Of a stretch of 64,000 bases of DNA, positions 46,259-60,315 are shown piece after piece (position 1 is the stretch's first letter; every line of letters starts with the position of its first letter). The notes under the pieces were generated by a model that worked only from the letters and a program-made list of their open reading frames with translations, made no database searches and was not told the origin of the DNA. This DNA is from Apostichopus japonicus (Eukaryota > Echinodermata > Holothuroidea > Aspidochirotida > Stichopodidae). The position numbers and the translations under genes were made by a program. The DNA lies in contig NC_092570.1 of NCBI RefSeq assembly GCF_037975245.1, forward strand, positions 3,183,501 through 3,247,500, read 5' to 3'.

Positions 46259-48310
46259 ACGATGAGTTGAAGTTAGCTATCGATCAAGACAATGACAAAG
46301 CATGGGTGTTATAAAACATAGTATAGCCAATACATCACAAACTGGTGAACACGATCACCTACAGATCACGGTGGGAGAGATGTGGGGGGGGGGGGATCCC
46401 AGAATGTTTACAAACTGGATATTCCAGACATGTATACCAATATTCCCATCAGATATTTGGTTTGGTACCATTCATAACTTTCGACCACTGAACCAGCTTG
46501 GACGCTTTGTTGCAAAACACTACATATGACAAGAGTTAAGATCAATCTATACCGCTTGATGAAAACAGACATTGATATATTACGGCTGGACTCAAATGTG
46601 TTTTGTTTTATAAATGTGCGCGTGTTTCCTTCACTCTCTAAACACCAATTTGATAGTACTCGTAACCTGGAAGAAACCATTGCTACGTGTCGGTGTGTGA
46701 TTTCATATTTGAGCCTGCAGTCGATGTTTTCCTGTTTTGAAGTAGTTTTGGTGTATACTTCCCCTTTTCTGTATAGGAATTAAGTTGCTCAATGATGTCC
46801 TATTTCTTGCCAATATGAAGATATTATTGTTAGGTAAATGCACTGTACAGCGTATATGGCTACATGTTTAAAAAAAAATGAAGGATAACAGCTTAACAAC
46901 AACAAAACAAACATATTTCGTAAAAAGGAGGACCTCTTCTTAAAGTAGCATGAAAACGTATTTAGTTATACGCTGTAGTTTACAAGACACAACACTTGAA
47001 CTCGAATTCTTGTTTTCGACAAGTGTTCTTGAGTCCTTTTTCTACAAGTGTATCTAGCTAACATAAAACAGACGAGCGCCAACGATCCATACCGTCCCAT
47101 GACGGCGGCTGTTACATTTTCTAACTGCGGGAAAATGTTCTCTCTGAAGCGCTTTCTCGTCACCGTCACTAATTCTGAAAGAAGTTTAACTTAATATCTA
47201 TATATTTTGCGATAGGCGATACCTTTTCTTAATCCAACATGGGAGTTGTTATACGTCAATTCTAGTGATAACTTTCCTCCGCTATATTAAACGTTCATGC
47301 ATTTTTTTTGTCGTCGCGATAGATAACGGTGTCCGACTCTACGGGCTTCGTATAACTTCAAGGGACACAAATTAGTGTGACGAAAAATATGACTCGCGTG
47401 ATCACATATAAATACTTCATATAGAGTAGAAGATATAGAACTAAACGTCACGCGCGATGGTTTCAAAATGACCTTGGTATTGAAGAAAAGTATGCATTTC
47501 CGAAAAATAAAAAAAAGTTTGCCATTTATCAGGAAGTTGTTTTCTCCTTTTCATTCATCATCTATTCTTTTTCACAATGATGAACACGAAGAAAGCTCAA
47601 TTACAACCGATACGAGTGACTGATGTGTGATATTACACTATTAGTCTTACATGGATCATTTATTAAGATAGAAACGTGTTATCCGAAATGGGTGGTATGG
47701 TAGGGCCCACCACTGTGGTGGTATATATATTATGTAGTAGTATTATAGGCCTAAACATGCATTGTCATGAAGTATTATTACTAATCCCATGCACAAGAGA
47801 TTCCTCTTGTTTAGGTTACATCATATATATTGGGCACACTGTACTTGTAAGCGTCTTTTTGTCCAAAATATGACTATATGAAATACCGCTATAGAAATAC
47901 ACTGCAACCTACTGCGAGTAGCACCTACAATATATATTTCCCAGTAAACCATGTATACACATAACTTCATCGACAGTACCGTACCTATTGTTATGAGCAC
48001 GAATTCGACGGAGACTGGTGCATTACTTTCGCGCGGGTTGCAACCCTTGGGCAAAGCACATATTAGTATACTCTCCCAGAAGTGTTGGCAACCTACTTCA
48101 CTTGAAGTGGTGTTAAATACCGGTCACAGTAGCCAGTGGGAATCTTTATACCACCTGAAGATCGCTATTATGGATGTCTGTGTATGGTTTTCAGTCCTGT
48201 TTCAAGGGCTTCAAACAGACTATAGTTCCTGTGTGCGTGTGCGTGCGCGTGTCTCTGTGTCGTATACTGTATTTTTAGGTATTCCGTACGTAACACCCTT
48301 AAAAACCAAT
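46259..48310. other. upstream of the zinc-finger exon, no exon identified
   Basis: The missing 5' exon(s) should lie here or further right. A minus-strand ATG in good context near 47104 precedes a short frame, but its only nearby donor (GTATGG) is in the wrong phase. Nothing can be supported. Confidence 0.4.
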
Positions 48311-48337
48311 GTATATATAAATATATATATATTACAT

Positions 48338-48399
<62 letters not shown>

Positions 48400-48419
48400 T
48401 ATATCTATATATATATCTA
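48311..48419. repeat. TA-rich microsatellite
   Basis: Interrupted (TA)n with TAAATA and TTACATA variants. Confidence 0.95.
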
Positions 48420-48459
48420 GATATCTTGAAGAAGGAAGGACCCATAGTTGCACACAGCG

Positions 48460-48893
48460 GAAGTGAAACTAACAAACTGATTGGCGTTATGGCTGGAAGA
48501 GCAAACAGTCCTCCCTCCCCCACCCACTCCACCCACCCCGCCCCCACCCACCCACCTCTCTCTCTATTTCCCATATCTGTTCACGGACCCCGTCATTTTG
48601 TGAATGTATAAGGACACAACAAGTATAAAGGGTTATAGGTCTTAGAACACTGACATTACTTCAATGGTTTATGTCGCTTTGCGGTATCTTGCAGCCAATA
48701 GTTGAAGGACAAATAATTGCAGACATTGCGAAGTGAATGCTAACGAACTGATTGGCGTTGTGGCTGAAAGAGCATAGAGTCCTCCCTCCTACGCCCACCC
48801 CACCAACCCCCCTCCCCCCCCCCCCCCTCTCGCTCTCCATTTCCCATATCTGTTCACGGTCCCCGTCATTTTGTGAATGTTTAAGGACACAAC
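48460..48893. repeat. imperfect direct duplication with C-rich core
   Basis: 48460-48620 and 48730-48893 share GATTGGCGTT, a CCCTCC/CCCACC-rich centre, ATTTCCCATATCTGTTCACG and AAGGACACAAC in the same order. The offset is about 270 bases. Confidence 0.9.
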
Positions 48894-50258
<1,365 letters not shown>

Positions 50259-52600
50259 CTGTCGTTGCACTTGTTGTTGTCTTTAAAACTTTTAATGACT
50301 TCAAAGGTTGTTATATCGTAAAGCTATGACGGTGTTAGTGAACTTTTAATATCAATACCAGCAAGTTTTCATATCTCCAAATTAAACGTAACATTTTAAT
50401 TGAGATACAACATACTGGTATAACTGTAGGTCTCTATGACCATGCAGTTCAACTTATTGTACAAACATATTTTATTTCCATTTTCATTTGTTGCTTCATT
50501 CTATAGTTGTGCAAACAATTAAGATACAGTTTAGAGTAAATGGTTTTGATTTAAACCAGGAATTATGATAATTAAAACATTTGAAGAAAACGAGTGTTTG
50601 TTGTTGAAAGAAATTTGCGAGGCTTTTAAAACAAACTTGAATATCACATCAGAGGGTTACATATTATTACTGCAAACAAAGCGAAAAATCTAATTACCAT
50701 TATTATTTAATATCTTAATAGCTTTAAAGATATTGTTTTGACAAAAAATTGTTTGATTTAAACTATAGATGATAATTATATATTATTTTGAAAAATTCTT
50801 GGTTGTTATTAAAAAAAATCTCCTGTGAAATTTAAAGATAACCTTTAATAACATAGAAAATCCATTAGGACTCGTTAGTAGTATATTAACATTTTCAAGA
50901 TATTGTATTAAGTAATTATTTGTTTAAATAAGATATTATATGATAATATTTATTTGCAACAACAACCAAAATCCAAGAGTTATTTACTGTTTATTTTTAT
51001 TGAAGCAATATGGGTTTAAAAAATCTGTTATATGACATAAGAGGAGGGGGGGGGGGGGAATAGTTGCTCTCTAAATATTTCAAGATATTGTTTTGAGTAA
51101 TATTGGTTTGATTTAAAATAACATATTATGACATTTACATATTTCATAATGGAATAAACAATGTTTTTTTGTTTAACTATCATATTGAATATATATTTAG
51201 GCATTACTAGAGAATCAAAGTTAAATTATTTATACAGTAAATATGATATCTAAGGCAGTTTGTTTTGTGTGTTTGATATTGATTTTAGCAAGTTTTCAGT
51301 TGTCATCAAAGACGAAAAGTTCTAGCATACCAGTACCTGCTGGCAAGTTTTTCTATTAAAATAAATGTTGATGAAATCTGTCGAAACATTTGAAAACGTT
51401 TGATTGTTTTAAATATTATTGATGCGTGTAATTAATACAAATATTAGAACGTGTCTTCACTATTAATTATAAAGGGAAAGATAATTTTATATGCGTGTCC
51501 ATACACACCTTTTACTAGAAGTAAAATGAAATATATGCTGATATCACAATTGTATGTAAGTATATGACAAAACCGGGCAGTAACAACGCGAGAGTGTTTG
51601 TCATGCAGCTTTATTTACATATATTAACTACGGAGGACCTACAGAAAAAAAAAACAAGTGGCGTTAACCATTTACTTGGGGCCCGTGGACCAAGGATTAG
51701 ACGAGGGCCCTAAAGCAAGCTAAGCGAGCAATTGCGAGACAGCATTAGGGCAATGAGATTCGGTTTCCACAACTTCCCATGGCATGTCATTCTTTTTGTT
51801 TTGGCTCGAGGACCATAATACCTCGAGGCCCGCCGTGGATTCTCTCTCATCCGATCTCCCTGGGGTTGGCACTATACAGGGTACAAGGGGGAGGAGGGTA
51901 GGTGAGAGTGTAAGGTGATTAATAAGACACCTCTAAACTATGCTCACTTTCCAATGACGCATGTCTTGACCGAGCCCCAATTGCATCAACTTATGTTTTC
52001 CCTTAGTTTTCTATTTTCCCTTCCTTCCTTCCTTCCCTTCCTTCCCTTCTTACCCCCTCCCCTACCCCCCCCCCACCCGCTTTAGTTTATATGACTCGCA
52101 TGAAATTTTAACTCAGTAAGTTGTTTTACATTTTAACTTGATTTAATTACTCCAATAAATACCGCCACTTTAATTCAACCACTTGCACAACACTCTCGTG
52201 TAATGCACGATGGTATTTTATTTTTTCATCGAGCAACGTCACAAGTCAAAGGTCAAGTTCGAGATTTTACAACCAGTTTAATATTTGCCCGAGGGAGGCT
52301 TCCGTTACCGTACAAGAGTTCAGAATGTGACCTTAAAAATTCCCAAGAAACGGCGATGCTTTGCCAAAAAGGCGTTAATTTGGTACGTCGACACAGACGG
52401 TGAGACGCGAAATGGTCGCTTTTGTCATGAAAGAGCTTATGAAATCAAACTAAATCAATTTTGTAACATGATTTCGACTTATTACAGTTTTTTTTATATT
52501 CATATATCAAGTTTGTGAGTTTTAGGGGTAAACAAGTATGAACTTTTAAAGGTATACAGATGAATTTAATGTTATAATTATTATTATTACTTTAATTATA
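50259..52600. other. gene-free stretch with a GC-richer island
   Basis: Very AT-rich up to 51.6 kb, with a G13 run at 51047. At 51655-51900 composition rises, with two GGGCCC sites and a CTCGAGG/CCTCGAG inverted repeat (51805-51827); I do not recognise it. Confidence 0.4.
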
Positions 52601-52810
52601 TATATATATATATATATTTTTTTTTTATAGTAGACCTAATGTATTTCACCGATGGCGCATTGTTAATGAGACTTTCACTCTCAATATGCAATATTTATTG
52701 ATCTGTTTATATAATGGAGAAAAATATTAGAATTTCTTCTACAGGTCGAAAGCTCTCTTACTTTCAAACTTTGCAAATATGTTTTTTCATGATATATTCG
52801 TAGGTTTTTC

Positions 52811-52868
52811 CTCCTCCCCTCTCCCCTCCCCTCCCCTCCCCTCCCCTCTCCCCTCCCCTCCCCTCCCT
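52811..52868. repeat. (CCCCT)n tract
   Basis: About ten CCCC blocks separated by T or TCT. The minus strand is a GGGGA tract able in principle to form G-quadruplexes. Confidence 0.9.
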
Positions 52869-54631
52869 CTCTCTCTCTGTTTACTTTTCAGTTGCAAGGG
52901 AATAACAAATCAATGCTAAACAGACAAGAGTAAGAGTTGAAACGATTATTGTAAATGAAAGCATTTCTGCATTAATATTAACTATATCCAACGAAATCCT
53001 CTACCCGTCCTGCCACAACCCCCTCCCTTCTCCCACCCCACCCACCCTTCCCTAATACACATACCCACCAAATATACTCCTAAACGGTTTCAGATTAAAT
53101 CAGATAAAATTGAATAATTATGGTGCGCCACACATTTGTCAACGTTGCTTTCTTCCTTTTTTTTGGGGGGGGGGGGGGTTTATACCCTTTCCACTAAACT
53201 TGTCAACCCCCCTCCCCCCGGCCCACCCTCCCGTGTCAAATATTATACTGTTGTAATTCATTGTCTTACACACAACTGATTCTATGTCAGTTCGACTTGT
53301 GCGCTTTGACGCCTGAACGCAGGCTGTTCAAATTCAAGGTTGTCATTATCCTCTTCCCTGTAGTAAACCATTTGCATTGTATATTGCAATACGTTTAATT
53401 AATCTGCCTCTCCGTGTATGCGCTTATTATAGACCTTAAGAAAACAATTCAGGTTTTTGTCTTATACATTCGCCTATCCTGCAGATTGAATAATTAGTTC
53501 AAATGGATACATCACCTCTGATAGTGTGACCTTATTTCTTTCTCATCCATCAATCCTTGTTTTTTTTTTTTAATTAATTTCAAACAAAATATGACAGAGC
53601 TGTTCTATTAACATTTTAAAATATATTTAGCAGATAAACAATATAGGAAACCATAAAAATATACAACTAATTTGTGGAGACTTTTACACATATAATAGCT
53701 TCCTCGATTAACTGTGCGACGACTGTGTCACGTTGTGCCATGCAATATTACCTATAGCTGTTACCTATAGCATGTCATTCCCCTTACATTTTGGGCACGT
53801 ACAAGATCGACCCAACCTACATATTTAGACATGAACTTCAGTAAGAAACGGCCTCTAGTCTATACGAGGTTTAATGACATCTCCAGGCTTCATATAATGT
53901 TGCTTCACGGACGGTTTGGATTTGAGTTTGAGGTCAATTTAGGATCCGTAATCTTAACGTTTTCAAATTCACGTTCTCGAGATATCTGTCTTTCTCCCTT
54001 TTTTTTTGTTGTCTTTCTGTCTTTCTTTCTGACGCATACAAATGGCCGTGTAAACCAAGGTCCCTGATGTAGCATATATATATATTGGAGAATGTAGGTT
54101 GCGCGCTTTGGGGCGAAAAATGAAGAACGTCCGAGGAACTTGAAAAGGAGAAAAAGAAGAAGAAAAAAAAACTTGACTGAATAAGGAACAAAAGGAGAGA
54201 ATAAGGGAGTAAAAGAGGAGAGAGGGAGAGAGAGAGAGATACAGAGGAAGCAAAAGAAGAAGAAGAAAGAAATAGACAGAGACAAGATAAAAAGACAGAC
54301 GTGTCCTTATTCTAGTTTAAGAGAAAGCAGAATTTCAAGATTGGACACTGAACCGATTAGTATCGATTAAAGTAAGGATTTTACTTGTCATTCAAGTGGT
54401 CTGTCAGTGTAACGTTATACTTGCACGGAGCGATTGAAGCATCTGCATTTTCGTTTTAGGGGAAACGATTGGCCGAAAATGTATCAATATATATATAGAC
54501 ACACCTAAATAAGACATGGATAATAGATGCAGGACAAGGTTGTGAAAGGAGCTCTTAAATCAACCTTGACATAGATATTAGTTTGGTATAATTATAAACA
54601 TTTATATGTATGTATTTATAAGGCTATAGGC

Positions 54632-54636
<5 letters not shown>
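52869..54636. other. gene-free stretch
   Basis: Contains a G run at 53166-53178 and a purine-rich GA/GAA tract at about 54140-54300. No gene. Confidence 0.45.
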
Positions 54637-54689
<53 letters not shown>

Positions 54690-54697
54690 GAAAATCG

Positions 54698-54733
<36 letters not shown>
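54637..54733. repeat. two (TA)n arrays
   Basis: Two TA runs separated by AATGAAAATCG. Confidence 0.96.
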
Positions 54734-54736
<3 letters not shown>

Positions 54737-55180
54737 TTACTTCAGTATGCATATTTTAGTGTAAAACTATCTGATGGCCTAGGCATTTGTTCATCTAAAC
54801 TTCCTTTTTACAGCTATCGTGTGTACAAAGTGTTCATATTTAGACCTCTGTTGACCTTGTTGGCCGCCGCAAAGAGCAATGTAGTTCTTGTATAAATGCC
54901 ATTCACGATTTCCTTTATGAGTTTGAAGTCTGTTGGTCTTTGACGTGCCCAGAACAATGGGTTCTTGTACTTATGGAAGCTATCACTCCCCAACAGCTCT
55001 TTTCAGTAAATTACGTTGGACGACAGACCAGATACTATATGTATTGTGACTGTCGATCATGTTAATTAGTTAGAACTATTATATGCCCCGAGGCAGGAAC
55101 ACTATGGCAATGGCAGACGCAAAAACAAGTATAGACAACGAACTATTTCCGCAAACAGTAAACACATTAAGATTCGATTC
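54734..55180. other. gene-free stretch
   Basis: No feature recognised. Confidence 0.5.
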
Positions 55181-55282
55181 ATTCATATATATATATATAT
55201 TCATATATACATTAAATGTATATATTTAATTATATATATATATATATATATTCTATATTTATATATATATATATATATATTA

Positions 55283-55334
<52 letters not shown>

Positions 55335-55410
55335 TTATTTTATATAATTTTATTTAATTAAATAATGTAATATACAATTATATATATATATATATATATA
55401 TTATATATCA
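55181..55410. repeat. compound TA-rich microsatellite
   Basis: Several TA arrays separated by AATTAAATTATTTT-like pieces. Confidence 0.93.
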
Positions 55411-57876
55411 TTGAATTATTTTATTACGTGTGTGCGTATACGAACATGAAAACCCATGTCCGTTACAGTAAAAAAACATTGTAATAAGAAAAAAGGAAAT
55501 ACATAAGACCATTAAATACTGTGATATCTGTTAAATAGAGTAAACTTAAGTTGCTGTATGGGGAAGTTTTCATGACAGCTAACCTCTATTACAGAGACCA
55601 TTTATGATGGTAGGGTATATGTGTGTCTCCTTTATGCATGCTTACAAAGATATTCCAATTTTAGAATAATGCTTATAATGCCATTCTTTAAAAAATCATT
55701 GTCACCATCAATTGAATACATTACTATGAATAAGTCCAGAACATTTGAATTGCTACAAAATAACCTGAATATCCATTCATGTATTATTATTATTTTATTT
55801 TTTGCATTAAAAGGCATGAACTAAGCCGAGAAAATCTAGTAAAACGTTATATAACTTTGCATCAGGAGAGAGAGATGGATAAACTTTGACCCCAAAAATA
55901 GCGTACGTGCCCTCGAGATTCTTCTATGGGCCTATTTAAAATTCTCTAATATTTGACTACACAAATTCGCCTTGAAATTTACATATTTTCATACTTTCTT
56001 GAATACACAGGTTAATGATATTGGTTCCAATCTGTTTACATAAACGCGTAATATTTGTTCTAATGGTTTGGATTAAAAAGAATCGTTTGGATTAAAAATA
56101 TTGTTTTTGCTTTTGTTTTTTTGGTAAGCTTACGATGTTTCCAGTCATTCAAATCAGTTACCAATGAGAAACAATAGGATATGTTTAATATTTTAATAGA
56201 AGACATCCTACAGATGTAATATTATATGATGAGTTGGTTTGTGTCTCCATGTCATTCTAACCAACACATGCCTAATAGAGATAACCCCAATACAGATTAA
56301 GACAATATAAAGTTGAGTAATTCATTCAATATTTGACTTTTAAAGAGAAACAGAGAAATTTAATCATAAACTCCGCGTAAAATTATCATTCAATTTCTAT
56401 ACATGTTAAAATTCGAGATAGATTTTTTTCATATGCCGGAAGTGTGATGTCCAAAAAGTTTTATTTTCCATTATTTTTCACACTATCGTTTTAACATTGC
56501 GTTTGAGTTTAGTTTAGTAGAAGAAAAGGACCAGGAAGGACACTCAATTAAAGTCCCTATCAAGGACCCTATAAATATCATTCAATTTCAATTATCATTT
56601 CAATTTCATTTTGAGTATAGTGTTCCAACTAAAGGGGTTTTAAAATCTCTTTTTATGTAATGAGTATATTCATATTCTAATATAGTCACCATAGACAACA
56701 ATTGAAATTAAATGTTGAATAAACATGAGACTTTTGTTCTTGTAGTGTTGTAACATAATGACGTCACACTTGTTTGCCTAAAGTTTGCGTTCGATAAGGA
56801 AAAAAATCGTATAAACTTTAACTGAAAATATTTGCAATTCCACATGAAGGAATTGAATGAAAATATCAACGAGGTGTTGAAGTTTTTATTCTACTTTGAT
56901 ACAGGTAAAAAAAAAATTATCTTTTGACTATTCTTTGTTAGAAATTACAAGTGGTTAGAAACGAGGTAAACCCCACAGAATTACTCAAAAGTAGTGGTTA
57001 GGCTTATTAGGACAACCCTCCGTTTAGGCTTGCAAGGGGTGCATATTTCCCAGATCCGCTACTCGGGTGTCGGCTTCAACGACCCTAGCTAGGTCCACAG
57101 CCCTTTTGACATTTTCTTTTCCTTCCTATACCTCCAAATTTTCTTTTTTTCAATTTTTAAGATACTAAACTGAAACTTCTGGAAAGAAATCCAAAGATAT
57201 ATAAATGTTCATGTTCTAAAAATGCCGACTACTACGCAGTTCGGAATTGCAGCCAATTTTATGTCCGTCACAGAAGTAGATGGAAATATAAACATTAAAA
57301 GTTTTAAGATGTCTACGAGAAATTACAAGTAACATGTGAGGTTACTATAAAACATGACGTAAATACTGAAATAAAAGTACGTTGTGTCGAGATGCTCGCT
57401 TTTTGACAGATGCTACCGTTATAGAGAGAGAGGTGGAGAGAGAAAAAAGTGTAATTCTTAACTTAACCGTTTATTTGAAAACTTATGTCGAGTCGAGACC
57501 TCTGTTTCGTTTTTCTTTTTAATTTATAAAAGTTTCCTCGCCATTTTAACCTTCACAGAAATAATTTACAGCAATAAATATAGAAAAGGAACAGATGAAA
57601 AAGATCACAACAGCAGCGAAGATCTTAAACACCTGACTTTACAAGAATAAAGACGTCAGAGTTTGACGAGGTTAGAAAGTAAGGGGGAAAGACTACTGGA
57701 AATAATGTGTCGATAATTTAGCTGAAACAGGAGCTTCATTATATACACATTCTCATTTACTGGAAAGGCGGGGAAGACAAAAAAAAAAAAGAACCGACAA
57801 AAGTAGGATAGGGTTAACGTATTCGGGTACTGTTTAGTGTATATATCTATCTGATATTTGCATTTCTTAAACAAAA
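55411..57876. other. gene-free stretch
   Basis: AT-rich; short chance open frames only. Confidence 0.45.
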
Positions 57877-58140
57877 CGTGACGTCATCTTTGGAAGGAGA
57901 ATGAGACGAGGTCACGTGTTTGACTTCAACAATTTCTCTTTCTTTTCTTAATTTTTTTTGCTTCATTGTTTTCTGAATTAGGAAACTGATGTTGTCGTTG
58001 ACAAAAAAAAAAAAAAAAAAAAAAAAAGGCTACGGAGGGTTATCAAAAAGTCGATTATTCTACCAAGGAAACATGACGTTAGTTTTGGAAGGAGAATGAG
58101 ACGAGGGTCTTGTGTCGGCTTCAACCATTTTGTCTCCCTA
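57877..58140. repeat. direct duplication flanking a poly(A) run
   Basis: 57877-57945 and 58072-58140 share TTTGGAAGGAGAATGAGACG and GCTTCAAC-like sequence. An A run lies between them (58001-58027). Confidence 0.88.
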
Positions 58141-58160
58141 TTCCTGCTTTTAAAAAGCAT

Positions 58161-58540
<380 letters not shown>

Positions 58541-58564
58541 GATATATTGATGGTCCTGCCGATA

Positions 58565-59052
58565 CATAGAGTTCTTATTTAAAATACTTCACAGGTCTGG
58601 TATATGATCTGATGTGTGTTGGTTCTAAACATTTAGGTTTATGGAGTAAAAAGAGACTAAAAGCAAGGTTTGTATGCATAGTCGCTTTGTGAAATACGTT
58701 TAACATCATATCCATAAATACAGCGCTATAAAAGTCTTAGTAATATAAGAGGGTTTGCCCTAACTGCATTTTCTTTTGCGGTCTACTAAAAAACATTGTA
58801 AAATTAATGGCTTTGGCTTGAACATATGTGATCATGTGAATGTACCATCACTTTGTCTGGTTTCCGTGAAAACCTGGAATTGCACTTTATTTTCACCGAG
58901 GTGTGCGGTTTGAAAAAGTTGTACTGTTATTCTTCAAATTGTTAACCAAACACTTCCAGTTGAAGAAACAATTCGTCAGTTAATCAATTTATTTAAGGAT
59001 TCTGATCATACTAGTGATTCAAATTTGACTCGAACGAAAAATACTGTTCAAT
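58565..59052. other. gene-free stretch
   Basis: No feature recognised. Confidence 0.5.
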
Positions 59053-60095
59053 TTGTTATTGAATTCCTCTATACATTATTCAACATCGAATCCGTCTTTC
59101 AAACGTCTAGTCATCCGAACAGTTTGTCAAATCCTTCAAACAGTATCAATTAATTCAAAAAGTGTCAAGCTTTTAAGCAGTATCGGATCATTCAATCAGT
59201 ATCAAAACATACAAACAGTATCAATTCATTCAAACAGTTTCAAAGCATTCAAGCAGTATCGAATCATTTAAACAGTATCCAGACATACAAACAGAATCAA
59301 CTCATTCAAATAGTTCCAAACATGCAAACGGTATCAATTCATTCAAACAGTTTCAAAGTATTAAGCAGTATCCAATCATTCAAACAGTATGAAACATACA
59401 CACACTACCAATTCCTTCAAACTGCTTTAAAGCATTCAAGCAGCATCGGATCCTTCAAACTGTATCAAACCACTGAATCATATATGATATCATTAATGCA
59501 GTATCAAATCATCACCCCAAAATTCAATCAATTTCCTCAGTGACAGGTCAAATCATTTAAAAACTGCATGAAACAAACCAAGCTATTGGTCAAATATTAT
59601 GCTATTTCAGACGATATTTCAGTTATCCACACAGCTAGAGTCACACAACAGTAGAAAGTCAGTGATGTATCAAATATATCAATTAAGTCTACTGGTTTAG
59701 AGTTTGTCAGATAAGTTACCAGGAATATTTGGCTTGATGCCAAGCAGTGGAAATACTCAATCACGTGGTGTGATGCAACGAAGACATTAAAAATGAGAAT
59801 AATACTTCATATGTGGGAGTAATTGATTACGTCATTTTTAAAACCTGTTTCAAGTCAGTCGATAACAGCGAAATGTAGACTTCAAATATTATATTTCATA
59901 CTGATTAAATCTTGCCAACAAGTCTCCAGTCAGTCAACAATTAACAACACAATCAAGTCATCATTCTAACCATATCTATATATCCAATCCTATACCGCAT
60001 CAAGTCATTTCAACAGTAACAAGTTTCTTCAAACAGTATCAAGTTAATCCAACAATAGCAAGTCATGTCAGCAGTATCAAGTTTTCAAAAGAGTC
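59053..60095. repeat. degenerate tandem array of a TTCAAACAGTATCAA unit
   Basis: Units of about 18-21 bases (CATTCAAACAGTATCAA and variants) are dense at 59090-59530. They recur sparsely to 60095. A three-unit block starting ACAAACAGTATCAATTCATT recurs about 115 bases on in altered form. Confidence 0.85.
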
Positions 60096-60240
60096 TCGAA
60101 TGAACCACGGAGAAGCATTGCCAGTCAACTTTTATTAGAGACATCAAGGCAGTGAAGAAGACATTATGAAATAATATGCAAAATGTCTTTTGGAAATTTG
60201 TAATTATTCCTATACTGTTTTCTTTTTTTAATTTAAATAT

Positions 60241-60241
60241 T

Positions 60242-60290
<49 letters not shown>

Positions 60291-60315
60291 TATATATATA
60301 CAATATATATATATG
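60241..60315. repeat. TA-rich microsatellite
   Basis: (TA)n with a CAGTA interruption. Confidence 0.95.

Noticed and set aside
46966-47169. Minus-strand frame as 5' exon of the zinc-finger gene
   Set aside because: The only nearby donor gives phase 2, while the zinc-finger exon needs phase 1.
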